DNA of 64,000 nucleotides. Origin: Sphingobacterium multivorum (lineage in GTDB: Bacteria > Bacteroidota > Bacteroidia > Sphingobacteriales > Sphingobacteriaceae). This document shows positions 6,961 to 17,182 of this stretch, piece by piece. The notes below the pieces were generated by a model. It saw only the letters and a program-made list of their open reading frames with translations, searched no databases and had not been told where the DNA came from. The position numbers and the translations under genes are program-made. How positions within the stretch are numbered: position 1 is the first letter of the stretch; each line of letters begins with the position of its first letter. Where the stretch lies: NCBI RefSeq assembly GCF_039511225.1, contig NZ_CP154261.1:2046001-2110000 (forward strand). Direction: 5' to 3'.

Positions 6961-9900
6961 ATGAAACTACGTTTCTCACTTTCTTTTGCCACCGGGCTGT
7001 TGTTCATGTGTGCTCAGTCTGTTATTGCTCAGGAGTACACAATTTGGCAACTGGGGAATTCAGACGGTTCAAGCAGCGAATTTGCCTTGTCACCGAATGG
7101 GTATAAGAAATTCTTGGAACATGATTTTGGTTATGAAGACAATGCGTTTATCATCGGTCAATCATCTTTAAAAAGAGATTTACCCTATGTATTGCCCGGT
7201 CCGGCCAATGAATGGGGGGGAACTGGAGGAACCTCTGGGCTGAGAACACATTTTTTGAATTTATACTATGTGTTAAACGATAGCGTAAAAAATGATCAGT
7301 GCACACTCCAGGTCAAGTTAGCAAATAGTGACCCTAAAAATAGCGCTACGTTACAAATCTCTATTAATGGTAAGCCCTATAATTTTGATGTAAAAGCGGG
7401 AATAGGAGCGGGAGAACCCATTGGTAATGCCTCAAAGTCCGGGAATTCTACAATAAGCATTCCTTTAACAGCAGATCTCATTAGAAAGGGAGGAAATCAG
7501 ATTACCATGACTGTCATAAAGGGAGGTTGGGTTGAATTTGATTCCTTCAAATTGCTTGGACCACCAGATATAAAGTTAGTAACCGATCGTTCTGTAATTG
7601 TTAGAAATGTACAGCAAGCTGATTTTGAGATCCTAAACGGAGGAAAATCCGTCCAAAATATGCTGGTTGATCTCTTGAAATTGAACGATAATGAGCAGTT
7701 GAAAGTAGTTTTAGATGGAAAGAAAATTTATGAGAAAACACTTGAAAAAGGTGCCGCTAAACTTGAAATACCAATGCCTTATGTCACTAAGGACGTATGG
7801 AGTAAGTATGAAATTTATAGTAATGGGCAATTAATACAGTCATCAACGATCAAGCGCTCCCCAAAAAAGCGAGGCGGAGTTTCCGATTATGTGAACACGA
7901 TGATGGGCGCAGCACATTCCAGATGGATGATAGCCCCAGGACCATGGATGCCTTTTGGCATGGTAAAGATAAGTCCAGATAACCAAAATATTGGGTGGCA
8001 GGCAGGTTATGAACCTTCTATCGAATCTATTGGTACTTTCAGCCATATCCATGAATGGACAATGGCTGGATTGGGAACATTTCCGACAGCAGGCCCATTG
8101 AAAACCAAGGTCGGCGATCAGTACAGCACAAACACGGGATATCGATCAGCGATAGATAAAACCAGTGAAAAGGCACCATTGGGATATTATGCTGTTCATC
8201 TGCTTGATCACGATATCGATGTGAAATTGACGGCTGGTACACGTTCCAGTTTTCAACAATATACCTACCATAAGTCGGACACAGGACGTATTATGATTGA
8301 TCTTAAGGTTAACGGAGAATATGATTATAAAATTAAAGACCTCTCGCTAAAAAAGGTTTCTGACTATAAGGTCGTAGGATATAGTAATCAATTATCTGAA
8401 AACGTTTGGTCCACGGATGCAAAACAGGATTATGTCGTATACTTTGTTATGGAGTTTGACAAACCTATCATAAACTACGGCACATGGCATAATGATCGGT
8501 TGACTGAACGGGCTGATTTGGTTGCCGATAGCGCTCAATTTGCGGGAATGTACGTGGAATTTGATGTGCACAAAGATAAGGCTGTACAACTGCGCACAGG
8601 GATTTCTTATGTGAGCTTAGCCAATGCAGAGGAGAATTTAAAAACGGAACTGACGGAGCCATTCGGATGGTCCATTGATCGGGTCGTGGAAAATCAACAT
8701 AAAGTTTGGGATGAACTTTTAAGTAGATTGGAGATAAAGTCTTCAGACTATTTTGAAAAAGAGAAATTCTACTCCAATATGTATCGCACTTTGGCAAGCC
8801 GAAATACATTTAGTGATGTGAATGGTCAATGGAGGTCTTCGGATGAAGTGATACGGACTTTAGCCCATAAAGGAGATCTCGCTTTAGGCTGTGATGCTTT
8901 CTGGAATACCTTTTGGAATTTAAATCAATTTTGGAATCTGGTGACACCGGAATGGTCCAATAAATGGGTTAGATCGCAACTTGCGATGTATGACGCAAAT
9001 GGCTGGCTTGCGAAAGGGCCGGCTGGGATGGAGTATATTCCCGTCATGGTTGCAGAACATGAAATACCGTTAATTGTTGGAGCATATCAGATGGGGATTA
9101 GAGACTATGATACTGAAAAGGCATTTGAAGCTGTTAAAAAGATGCAGACAACAAGTCCATTGAAATTTGAAGGTGGTTTTGCCGGTAATAGGGATTTGGA
9201 TGTCTATTTAAAATATAAGTACGTTCCTTATGATTTGGGCCGGTTTTCTAATTCAATGGAATATAGTTTTGACGATTGGACAGTTGGGCAGTTTGCAAAA
9301 TCGTTAGGAAAGGAGAAAGAGTATAATTATTTCAATGATCGGGGAACCTGGTGGAAGAATGCGATAGATGTCAATAGTGGATATGCAAGAATGAAAGATG
9401 CCAAAGGTGAATGGTACAAAGATTTTGATCCTTTTAAATCGGGAGCTAACCATCATTATGTAGAAGGAAATGCATGGCAATTGACCTTTTTTGTGCCACA
9501 GGATATTCCTGGGCTAGCAAAAATGATCGGACAGGATGTGTTCTTAAAACGATTGGAATGGGGATTTCCAGAAAGTGAAAAATGGCGCTACAATGGTCCT
9601 AATGATCAATATTGGGATTATCCTGTTGTTCAGGGAAATCAGCAATCAATGCATTTTGCCTATATTTTTAATTGGTTGAATAAGCCCTGGTTGACACAAA
9701 AATGGAGCCGCTCCATAGGTGAGCGTTATTATGGCCAAGGGGTTTCGAATGCTTATCTCGGCGATGAAGACCAGGGGCAAATGAGTGCTTGGTATATCAT
9801 GAATGCTATTGGTTTATTTCAAATAGATGGTGGAACAAGGGTCAAGCCAATTTATGAAATAGGAAGCCCACTCTTTGAGGAAGTTAAGATTAGATTGGAT

Positions 9901-10098
9901 GGTAAATATGGAAGAGGTGAACAATTTATTATCAAAGCGAAAAATGCAAATAAGAAAAATATGTATGTGCAACGCGCAACATTAAATGGAAAACCGCTCA
10001 ATACCTTTTATTTTGATGCTTCGGAACTTTTGAAAGGAGGTGAGCTTGTTTTAGAAATGGGCGCTACCCCGAATAAGCAATGGGGACTGTATCAATAA
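6961..10098 (+). CDS. GH92 alpha-mannosidase with N-terminal beta-sandwich domain
   Basis: A 1045-residue secreted enzyme; signal peptide about 1-23 (SVIAQ). Residues 24-205 form an extra domain resembling the CBM-like domain of rhamnogalacturonan lyases (WQLGNSDGSSSEF…, ending GWVEFDSFKLLGPP). The GH92 body follows from about 310: MAPGPW-like and GFSHIHEW-type phrases, EGNAW with E835 as the family's general acid, and GDEDQGQMS (934-942), a variant of the usual GNDDxGxMS with D937 kept. GH92 enzymes are calcium-dependent exo-alpha-mannosidases acting on N-glycans and mannans. It is the first of three GH92 genes and is closed by a terminator at 10255. Substrate linkage cannot be read from sequence. 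Confidence 0.9.
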   Translation: MKLRFSLSFATGLLFMCAQSVIAQEYTIWQLGNSDGSSSEFALSPNGYKKFLEHDFGYEDNAFIIGQSSLKRDLPYVLPGPANEWGGTGGTSGLRTHFLNLYYVLNDSVKNDQCTLQVKLANSDPKNSATLQISINGKPYNFDVKAGIGAGEPIGNASKSGNSTISIPLTADLIRKGGNQITMTVIKGGWVEFDSFKLLGPPDIKLVTDRSVIVRNVQQADFEILNGGKSVQNMLVDLLKLNDNEQLKVVLDGKKIYEKTLEKGAAKLEIPMPYVTKDVWSKYEIYSNGQLIQSSTIKRSPKKRGGVSDYVNTMMGAAHSRWMIAPGPWMPFGMVKISPDNQNIGWQAGYEPSIESIGTFSHIHEWTMAGLGTFPTAGPLKTKVGDQYSTNTGYRSAIDKTSEKAPLGYYAVHLLDHDIDVKLTAGTRSSFQQYTYHKSDTGRIMIDLKVNGEYDYKIKDLSLKKVSDYKVVGYSNQLSENVWSTDAKQDYVVYFVMEFDKPIINYGTWHNDRLTERADLVADSAQFAGMYVEFDVHKDKAVQLRTGISYVSLANAEENLKTELTEPFGWSIDRVVENQHKVWDELLSRLEIKSSDYFEKEKFYSNMYRTLASRNTFSDVNGQWRSSDEVIRTLAHKGDLALGCDAFWNTFWNLNQFWNLVTPEWSNKWVRSQLAMYDANGWLAKGPAGMEYIPVMVAEHEIPLIVGAYQMGIRDYDTEKAFEAVKKMQTTSPLKFEGGFAGNRDLDVYLKYKYVPYDLGRFSNSMEYSFDDWTVGQFAKSLGKEKEYNYFNDRGTWWKNAIDVNSGYARMKDAKGEWYKDFDPFKSGANHHYVEGNAWQLTFFVPQDIPGLAKMIGQDVFLKRLEWGFPESEKWRYNGPNDQYWDYPVVQGNQQSMHFAYIFNWLNKPWLTQKWSRSIGERYYGQGVSNAYLGDEDQGQMSAWYIMNAIGLFQIDGGTRVKPIYEIGSPLFEEVKIRLDGKYGRGEQFIIKAKNANKKNMYVQRATLNGKPLNTFYFDASELLKGGELVLEMGATPNKQWGLYQ

Positions 10099-10254
10099 AA
10101 AATATATTTACTGCTAGATCACAATAGACTGTATTGAACTATAACAATGATTTGTTAAAATTTGGTTAAACAATTAGGACTGACATAAGAAACTTGTTTA
10201 TGATGACGTTATAGGTGTAGTTTCATAATTTAGGTTAATAATTGGTTAGTTAGT

Positions 10255-10285
10255 AAAAGCCTGAAGTTCCCCACTTCAGGCTTTT
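10255..10285 (+). terminator. intrinsic terminator after first GH92 gene
   Basis: Perfect 13-bp arms AAAAGCCTGAAGT and ACTTCAGGCTTTT around TCCCC, about 160 bp after the stop codon. The tail after the stem is only moderately T-rich. It separates the first GH92 gene from the second; the rest of 10099-10491 holds no visible gene. Confidence 0.75.
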
Positions 10286-10491
10286 GTTATTATTGGTCAT
10301 CATAAATCCGGTTGCTTAACATGTATAGTTTTGCTAAATCCTATTAACAAACGTAAAATCATCGATATAACGACTTGTAAGATTTGTAAATCTTTACGAT
10401 TATCTGTAGTATTGTAGGTACACGCTAAAATGCGCGGCCTATGGTGTTTGCTTGAATCAAAGCAATTAACAATGTCGTCTATCAAGATTAT

Positions 10492-12741
10492 ATGATCAAA
10501 TTTACTCGTTTTTTACTTTTAGGATTATTTCTTTGGGAGAACGTTTCTGCCCAAAAGCTTCCTACAGATTATGTCAACCCGTTTATCGGTACCAGCAATT
10601 ATGGAACAACTAATCCGGGTGCCCAGGTTCCCAACGGCTTGATGAATGTTTCTCCTTTTAATGTAATGGGATCATCACTTAATGCATTTGATAAGGATGC
10701 AAGATGGTGGTCTACTCCCTATGAACATAGCAATAGTTATTTTACAGGTTTTTCTCATGTTAATTTAAGTGGGGTAGGATGTCCAGATATGGGAAGTTTG
10801 TTGTTGATGCCAACTTCGGGGAAATTGGAGGTTGATTATCATCAATATGGGAGTACCTATACACAAGAGGTTGCCCATCCGGGATATTATAGCAATATAT
10901 TAAAGAAATACGGTATCAAGACAGAAGTTTCAGCGACAACCCGTGTAGGTGTGTCGAAATTTACTTTTCCAAAAGGACAGGCAAATATCCTGCTTAATTT
11001 GGGCGAAGGTTTAACAAATGAAACTGGCGCAACAGTTCGTTATGTAAGTGATACTGAAATTGAGGGATCTAAGTTGCTGGGCTCTTTCTGTTACACGAAC
11101 AATCAGGCTGTTTATCCCATCTTCTTTGTTATGCGTGTCAATAAAAAACCGTCAAAAAGAGGATATTGGAAATTCCAGCGTGCCGGAGAAAAATGGGAAA
11201 ACGATTGGAATAAAGATGCCGGAAAATATAAAATTTTTACGGACTATACCGATCAGATTTCCGGCGATGATCTTGGTGCCTTTTTTAGTTTTGATGTCAA
11301 AGAAAATGAAAGCTTAGAAGTACAGCTTGCCGTATCATTTGTGAGTGTTGAAAATGCGCGTAAGAATCTAGATGCTGAGCAAGAGGGCTTTAACTTTGAA
11401 AAAACGCAAAATCAGGCTGCCTCACGTTGGAATAATGCATTGTCAAAAATACAGGTCGAAGGTGGGACGGCGGATCAAAAAACGGTGTTCTATACGGCAT
11501 TATATCATGCTATGATTCATCCAAATATCTTGCAGGATGTAAACGGAGAGTATCCGGCAATGGAAACCCGGAAGACGCTCGTTGCAGATCACAATCGTTA
11601 CACCGTGTTTTCGCTATGGGATACGTACCGAAATGTTCAGCCATTGATGTCCTTGGTTTATCCAGATAAACAGGTGGGGATGATACGTTCCATGATCGAT
11701 ATGTATAAGGAAAACGGCTGGATGCCTAAATGGGAGTTGTATAGCCGAGAAAGTTATACCATGGATGGTGATCCCGCGGTACCTGTGATTGTTGACGCAT
11801 GGATGAAAGGTATTCGAGATTTTGACGTTAATACAGCTTACAAAGCGTTTCTGAAATCGGCTACGACTACGGATTCGACAAATAAAATCAGACCAGACAA
11901 TGCGGACTATGTGAAGTATGGGTATGTTCCACTGCGCGATTCATTTGATAATTCGGTATCTCATGCCATTGAATATTATGTTGCCGATTGGAACCTCGCC
12001 CAACTGGCCGCTTCATTGGGGAAAACTAAAGATGCTCAGCTTTTTGCTAAGCGAGCGCAGGGATATAAACACTATTATTCTTCGGAGTACGGGACCTTCA
12101 GGCCCATCCTTCCTAACGGCAAGTTTTTAAGCCCGTTTAACCCATTGATGGGCGCCAATTTTGAACCCAACCATGGTTTCCATGAAGGTAATGCTTGGAA
12201 CTACAGTTTTGCCATACCATTTGATATCCCCGGTTTGGTGAAATTGTCGGGCGGAAAGCAAAAATTTGTAGATAGACTACAGGCAACTTTTGATAAAGGG
12301 TATTTTGATGTTACCAACGAACCAGATATGCTGTATCCACATGTGTTTTCTGAAATAAAAGGAGAAGAATGGCGTACCCAAAAGCTAGTCAAAGAAATTT
12401 TAGAAAAGCATTTTACCAATAGTCCCGGAGGTATACCAGGAAATGATGATACAGGTACAATGTCCACATGGGCTTTAATGAACATGATTGGAATCTATCC
12501 TTTTTGTCCAGGTAGACCAGATTATACTATTGTGACACCTGTATTCGACAAAGTGACCATCCAACTCGATAAGAAATATTATCCAAACGGAGACAAAGTG
12601 ACGATAAGGCGTCAAAAAGCGGGTGTCGGTGATTATATCAAAAAGATCGTTATCGATGGAAAACCATTCAATGGATTTAAAATCAACCATCAGACTTTGG
12701 TCAATAGCAAGGATATCCTAATCGTAACTGGAAATAGATAA
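10492..12741 (+). CDS. GH92 family alpha-mannosidase
   Basis: A 749-residue exported protein with a signal peptide of about 20 residues (NVSAQ). The GH92 entry motif DYVNPFIGT starts almost directly after it, so there is no added domain. GFSHVNLSGVGC, HEGNAW (general acid E565) and GNDDTGTMS (650-658, base D652/D653 in the family numbering) are intact. Predicted calcium-dependent exo-alpha-mannosidase in the periplasm or outside the cell. It is followed 33 bp later by a third GH92 gene, probably in the same transcript. The sequence is far enough from its neighbours that the three are old paralogues with probably different linkages. Confidence 0.92.
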   Translation: MIKFTRFLLLGLFLWENVSAQKLPTDYVNPFIGTSNYGTTNPGAQVPNGLMNVSPFNVMGSSLNAFDKDARWWSTPYEHSNSYFTGFSHVNLSGVGCPDMGSLLLMPTSGKLEVDYHQYGSTYTQEVAHPGYYSNILKKYGIKTEVSATTRVGVSKFTFPKGQANILLNLGEGLTNETGATVRYVSDTEIEGSKLLGSFCYTNNQAVYPIFFVMRVNKKPSKRGYWKFQRAGEKWENDWNKDAGKYKIFTDYTDQISGDDLGAFFSFDVKENESLEVQLAVSFVSVENARKNLDAEQEGFNFEKTQNQAASRWNNALSKIQVEGGTADQKTVFYTALYHAMIHPNILQDVNGEYPAMETRKTLVADHNRYTVFSLWDTYRNVQPLMSLVYPDKQVGMIRSMIDMYKENGWMPKWELYSRESYTMDGDPAVPVIVDAWMKGIRDFDVNTAYKAFLKSATTTDSTNKIRPDNADYVKYGYVPLRDSFDNSVSHAIEYYVADWNLAQLAASLGKTKDAQLFAKRAQGYKHYYSSEYGTFRPILPNGKFLSPFNPLMGANFEPNHGFHEGNAWNYSFAIPFDIPGLVKLSGGKQKFVDRLQATFDKGYFDVTNEPDMLYPHVFSEIKGEEWRTQKLVKEILEKHFTNSPGGIPGNDDTGTMSTWALMNMIGIYPFCPGRPDYTIVTPVFDKVTIQLDKKYYPNGDKVTIRRQKAGVGDYIKKIVIDGKPFNGFKINHQTLVNSKDILIVTGNR

Positions 12742-12774
12742 TTAGGCAACTAAATTGAAAAACTGATCTACACG

Positions 12775-15021
12775 ATGAAATATATTAATTATGCGGTCTG
12801 TGCAGGCCTTTTGTCCTTAATTGGTTGCGCTTCGCTAAAAAACTCCGATGAGACTTCTTATGTAGGATATGTAAATCCTTTTATCGGAACGGATTTTACG
12901 GGCAATACATATCCGGGAGCACAGTCGCCTTTTGGAATGGTACAGCTCAGTCCAGATAATGGACTACCAGGCTGGGACCGTATTTCCGGATACTTTTATC
13001 CTGACAGTACGATTTCTGGCTTTAGCCATACACATTTAAGTGGAACGGGGGCCGGCGACTTGTACGACATATCTTTTATGCCGGTTACCTTACCTTATCA
13101 TGAAGCCCCGGCTCCATTAGGTATACATTCCAAATTTTCGCATAAGGACGAAAAGGCTCATGCTGGATACTATCAGGTAAAACTTACAGATTACGATATA
13201 AATGTAGAGCTGACAGCAACGGCGCGCTGCGGGATTCAACGTTATACGTTTCCAAAAGCCGAGTCTGCTGTATTTTTAGACTTAAAGAAAGCAATGAATT
13301 GGGATGCTACAACAGATTCATACATTGAAGTGGTTGATTCTGTCACTATCCGTGGTTATCGTTTTTCGGAGGGCTGGGCAAGAGGCCAACGCGTTTATTT
13401 TGAAACTCGGTTTTCCAAGCCTTTTACAGCTGTTCATATTGATAGTTCAGCAATTTTATCCAGCGCAGATACAACGGCGAAGAATGCAAAACGAATCGGT
13501 ACAGCATTTAAAGCACGTTTTGATTTCAAGACAGCAGCTGGCGAACAATTGACTTTAAGTACGGCCCTTTCGGGTGTGAGTATGGAAGGCGCTTCCAAGA
13601 ACTTAAAAGCAGAGGCTCCAAAAGATGACTTTGATTATTATTTGAAGGAGGCAGAGCACAATTGGAATCATGAACTGGGAAGGATAGCTATCGAAACCAA
13701 AGACAAAGAGGAGGAAGTTAAGTTCTATACAGCACTATATCATTCGATGCTGGCACCGACAATTTTCAGTGATGTTGATGGTGCTTATATGGGGGCTGAC
13801 AGGAAGGTGCATCAGGCCGAAGGTTGGACCAATTATAGTACGTTCTCACTTTGGGATACCTATAGGGCTTCACATCCATTATTTACCTATATAGACCCTA
13901 GTCGAGTAAATGATATGATTAAGTCATTCATTGCCTTTTATGAACAGCATGGCCGATTACCGGTATGGAATATCTATGGGAGTGAAACGGATATGATGAT
14001 TGGCAATCATGCCATTCCCGTCATTGTAGATGCCTATTTAAAAGGAATCGGTGATTTTGATGCATCAATAGCGTTAGAAGCCTGTGTTGCCACAGCTAAT
14101 ATTGATAATTACCGGGGTATAGGTCTTTATAAAAAATTGGGCTATGTGCCCTATGATGTCAAAGATGAATACAATGCCGAAAACTGGTCCTTATCACGAA
14201 CACTTGAATATGCCTATGACGATCATTGTATCGCAATGATGGCCGATAAGATGGGAAGGAAAGATATTGCAGGAGCGTTTTTTGCGAGAGCTCAAAATTA
14301 TAAAAATGTGTATAATCCGGCTACTTCATTTATGCAACCTCGCGATAGCCATGGTAAATTTATTAACCCGTTTGATGCGGAGGAATATAGTGCACATATC
14401 TGTGAAAGTAATGCATGGCAATATTTTTGGTCTGTACAACATGATATCCCTGGATTGATTAAACTTGTTGGTGGGCAAGAGCGCTTTGGACAGAAGCTAG
14501 ATAGCATGTTTACATTTCATCCTTCCGACACCAGCAAGCTGCCAATTTTTAGTACAGGAATGATTGGGCAGTATGCACATGGTAACGAGCCGAGCCATCA
14601 TGCACTCTATTTGTTTAATGCGGTTGGACAACCTTGGAAAACGCAGCAATATGCAGCCGAGGTAATGAACAAACTTTACTTGAATACACCTTCGGGATTA
14701 AGTGGAAATGATGACTGCGGACAGATGTCGGCTTGGTATGTATTCAGCTCATTGGGATTTTATCCTGTAGATCCCATAAGTGGAAAATACGAAATCGGTA
14801 CACCTTTATTTGAAAAAGCTGAATTGAAGTTGTCCAATGGAAAGAAATTTACCGTGAAAGCTAACCATGTCAGTAAAGCCAATATTTATATCCAAGCCAT
14901 TACGATTGATGGTAAGCCTCTTGAAACAAGTTATATCACACACGAACAAATTATGTCCGGAGCGACATTGGTGCTAGAAATGGGCGAAAAACCGGGACCG
15001 ATATGGTACAAAAATAAATAG
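12775..15021 (+). CDS. GH92 family alpha-mannosidase, lipoprotein
   Basis: A 748-residue lipoprotein: the lipobox LIGC places the modified cysteine at about residue 19. GYVNPFIGTD, GFSHTHLSGTGAGD, and GNDDCGQMSAWYVF (G644-F657) mark GH92. The general-acid region reads CESNAWQY (E544), with Ser where the other two copies have Gly. Membrane anchoring suggests work on oligomannosides at the cell surface or in the periplasm after the secreted copies. It lies 33 bp after the preceding GH92 gene and is closed by a terminator at 15073. Confidence 0.92.
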   Translation: MKYINYAVCAGLLSLIGCASLKNSDETSYVGYVNPFIGTDFTGNTYPGAQSPFGMVQLSPDNGLPGWDRISGYFYPDSTISGFSHTHLSGTGAGDLYDISFMPVTLPYHEAPAPLGIHSKFSHKDEKAHAGYYQVKLTDYDINVELTATARCGIQRYTFPKAESAVFLDLKKAMNWDATTDSYIEVVDSVTIRGYRFSEGWARGQRVYFETRFSKPFTAVHIDSSAILSSADTTAKNAKRIGTAFKARFDFKTAAGEQLTLSTALSGVSMEGASKNLKAEAPKDDFDYYLKEAEHNWNHELGRIAIETKDKEEEVKFYTALYHSMLAPTIFSDVDGAYMGADRKVHQAEGWTNYSTFSLWDTYRASHPLFTYIDPSRVNDMIKSFIAFYEQHGRLPVWNIYGSETDMMIGNHAIPVIVDAYLKGIGDFDASIALEACVATANIDNYRGIGLYKKLGYVPYDVKDEYNAENWSLSRTLEYAYDDHCIAMMADKMGRKDIAGAFFARAQNYKNVYNPATSFMQPRDSHGKFINPFDAEEYSAHICESNAWQYFWSVQHDIPGLIKLVGGQERFGQKLDSMFTFHPSDTSKLPIFSTGMIGQYAHGNEPSHHALYLFNAVGQPWKTQQYAAEVMNKLYLNTPSGLSGNDDCGQMSAWYVFSSLGFYPVDPISGKYEIGTPLFEKAELKLSNGKKFTVKANHVSKANIYIQAITIDGKPLETSYITHEQIMSGATLVLEMGEKPGPIWYKNK

Positions 15022-15072
15022 GATCTATAAGTATATGGAGATTCATATGTGAAGCTCCCAAATAATTAAGAG

Positions 15073-15110
15073 AAGCCTCCAAATGAATAGTAATCGATTT
15101 GGGGGCTTTT
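15073..15110 (+). terminator. intrinsic terminator after the GH92 pair
   Basis: Arms AAGCCTCCAAAT and ATTTGGGGGCTT (one G-T pair) around a 12-nt loop, followed by TTATTTTG. It sits between convergent genes and may serve both strands. Confidence 0.75.
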
Positions 15111-15669
15111 ATTTTGTTGGCAGAATCAAGTTTTTGTAGAAGTATGTCGTGCTACACAATGTTCCATTCGGGAAGAGCGCATAATTTGGGATATCGCCGA
15201 CTTTTGTCCAGCCACATTTTTGATACATAATATAAGCCGGGCTATCGGTTACAGTATCTAGTACCAATAGTGTTTTATTTAGATCAATGGCTATGTTTTC
15301 AATGTGTTGAAGTAAATTTTGTGCAATGCCCATTCTTCGAAAATCAGTATGGACTAACATTTTGGCGACATCTGCACGATGCGTTTGATTTGAGGGGAGG
15401 TCGATTTGCAGTTGAACAGTTCCAGCGATTCGATGCGTAAAAGCATCTCTTGCAATAATCAATATTGTTTTCTGTTGTTTGACCTTGTTCAGTACTTCAG
15501 TCCAAAATCTTTTTGCCTGCTCAACTGTTAGATCTTCCATAAAGCCTACAGAGGCACCTCCTTGGACAATATTAAAAGTCAGGTCTACTAGTTCAGCAAG
15601 TAAGGCAATGCTAGATTCGTTGACTTCTTCAACGACAAAATCTGTATTGGAAATAGGTGAGGAACTCAT
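15109..15669 (-). CDS. GNAT family N-acetyltransferase
   Basis: A 186-residue cytoplasmic protein. The acetyl-CoA site is clear: LVHTDFRRMGIAQNLLQHIE, with the R-R-x-G-I-A loop, followed by LVLDTVTDSPAYIMYQKCGWTKVGDIPNYAL, the usual end of the fold. The block RIAGTVQLQ forms the preceding strands. Small-molecule N-acetylation is expected; the acceptor is unknown. It stands alone, convergent with the GH92 genes. Confidence 0.85.
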   Translation of the reverse strand: MSSSPISNTDFVVEEVNESSIALLAELVDLTFNIVQGGASVGFMEDLTVEQAKRFWTEVLNKVKQQKTILIIARDAFTHRIAGTVQLQIDLPSNQTHRADVAKMLVHTDFRRMGIAQNLLQHIENIAIDLNKTLLVLDTVTDSPAYIMYQKCGWTKVGDIPNYALFPNGTLCSTTYFYKNLILPTK

Positions 15670-15783
15670 GTGTTTGATTGCGGATGAGATATAGAAAAGG
15701 AATTGATCGCTATGTTATGTAAGAAAAGACATTCTGCTAATGATCGGCTTGGCTCTTCTGGTGAGAATTATAGTTAAGAATCG

Positions 15784-16014
15784 TTACTCGTTGCGGGTGA
15801 ATGCATAATAGATGACGTATAACCAACCGAGTATCCCATGAATTAAAGCCCATAGTATGGATTTATTGCGATCCCATGAGGTGACAACGGCAATGACAGA
15901 ACCGAGCCCAATACCCGATTGGGTGATCGTCTGTGTCGTTGATTTACTTATCTCTTGGCCAAATACAATATCCGAGATGAAAAGAAAGAATATGAATAAT
16001 GAGAGGTGTTTCAT
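15784..16014 (-). CDS. small exported or membrane protein
   Basis: A 76-residue protein with a signal-peptide-like start (LFIFFLFISDIVFGQ), a Gly/Ile-rich hydrophobic stretch (GIGLGSVIAVVTSW) and a second one (ILWALIHGILGWLYVIYYAF). Such proteins are common in this phylum and often named only hypothetical. It lies 7 bp after another small membrane protein on the same strand, so the two are probably co-transcribed. Confidence 0.65.
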   Translation of the reverse strand: MKHLSLFIFFLFISDIVFGQEISKSTTQTITQSGIGLGSVIAVVTSWDRNKSILWALIHGILGWLYVIYYAFTRNE

Positions 16015-16021
16015 GATGGCT

Positions 16022-16270
16022 TTATTGAGCTCCTCTTATTTTGAGTTCTTCATTGATTTCTTTTATTCTTTTAAAATTGAGAATAACAATAGGAGATAAG
16101 GCGAAGGGAATCGCCATTAGTGCGCTGAATCCTTTGTTAATTGAGGTATATATCCCCATGCCTAATAGGATAAAGAGCATGGTGGTGAGCATCCATGTAA
16201 TTACCAGCGCATTTTTTTTGTTGGTTTGAAGCTCTTCGTCAGTCATTCCGTTTAAAGGTCTGTTATTCAT
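16022..16270 (-). CDS. small two-helix membrane protein (redox-active disulfide protein 2-like annotation group)
   Basis: I take the start at 16270 (MNNRPLNGMTDEELQTNKK…), since PLNGMTDEEL is the recurrent beginning of these proteins; an upstream ATG at 16303 would add 11 poorly coding residues. Two membrane helices follow (VITWMLTTMLFILLGMGIY and FSALMAIPFALSPIVIL), with a charged tail. Members are sometimes labelled redox-active disulfide protein 2, but no cysteine is present here, so that name should not be taken as function. Confidence 0.6.
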   Translation of the reverse strand: MNNRPLNGMTDEELQTNKKNALVITWMLTTMLFILLGMGIYTSINKGFSALMAIPFALSPIVILNFKRIKEINEELKIRGAQ

Positions 16271-16655
16271 ATTTCGGTGGTTTATAGTCTCTAAGTTCCG
16301 CAATTCTTTTTAAGAAACAAAGAATTTTGACTTAAATGATGTGTAAATCTTGTTAAATATAGCGTTTTTATTGTTTTTTGTTAATAAGGATTGATTAAAT
16401 GATAAAAATAATAGGTTTCACGGTACTTTTTTCTTAAATATTACAGCATAAGATGATTTTTGTAGACTCCTTTTTAAAAGAATAGCTTTTTCATCTTTCA
16501 GAGAAATAAATAGTTTGTGCAAAGTAAGGATAAGCGTATTGCTTTTTAGCGATCAGGTTGTACAGAAAATAACGAATCTTAAAACAACAACCACGAATAT
16601 TAAACGAGACGGATACACTGATTTAAAAAGCTGTTATTTGTAAAAAAAATAAGAA
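16271..16655. other. 385-bp intergenic region, no gene seen
   Basis: AT-rich divergent spacer between a small membrane-protein gene and a lipoprotein gene. Frames are under 15 codons; no strong hairpin, repeat or full promoter was found. Confidence 0.4.
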
Positions 16656-17156
16656 ATGAGAATGCTAGCTTTAATCTTTATGCTATTTACCATGTGTTCC
16701 TGTAGGGGTAATTTGGAATTGGGGTACAACGAGAAAATGGCTAAGCTCTTTCATAGTTGTCGGGAGAAATTAGATGAAAGCTATGGGAAATTGCTGGAAG
16801 GGGAATATGATGTCGATCAATCACATTATTCATATCACATGAAATTGAATGAGGCACGTGGTTTGAGTAGTTACATCAAAGGACTAAAATGCGAGGCCTC
16901 TCAATTGAAACACAGTAAAACTGCTGAAAGTTTCCACATCGCTACAGTTGATTATATGACAGAGATCGTTGATGGATATGGTGTTTTATTAATTAAATAT
17001 ATTAATGAACAGAAAAAGGGAGCCCGGAAAAGTCTGATGCGGGAGATTACTGATGAAAAGGAGAAAATTGCAGCCTTAGCTGAGTCGTGTTTAGGACATC
17101 AAATAGCCTTCATGAATCAAGCTGGAATAAAAGTAGATAGTGAAATAGGAAAGTAG
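16656..17156 (+). CDS. hypothetical lipoprotein, helical
   Basis: A 166-residue protein with a short hydrophobic start and a lipobox-like TMCSC (Cys at about 14-16). The remainder is predicted to be helical and charged, with no domain I recognise. It lies 26 bp before a second lipoprotein gene on the same strand, and both are probably one unit. Confidence 0.6.
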   Translation: MRMLALIFMLFTMCSCRGNLELGYNEKMAKLFHSCREKLDESYGKLLEGEYDVDQSHYSYHMKLNEARGLSSYIKGLKCEASQLKHSKTAESFHIATVDYMTEIVDGYGVLLIKYINEQKKGARKSLMREITDEKEKIAALAESCLGHQIAFMNQAGIKVDSEIGK

Positions 17157-17182
17157 TTGAAATATATTTTAATTTTATAACG

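Noticed and set aside
10383..10401. TTTGTAAAnnnTTTACGATT also seen on the minus strand at about 24810-24828
   Set aside because: Shared between unrelated genes and likely to reflect common initial transcribed sequence after the -7 box, not a specific operator.
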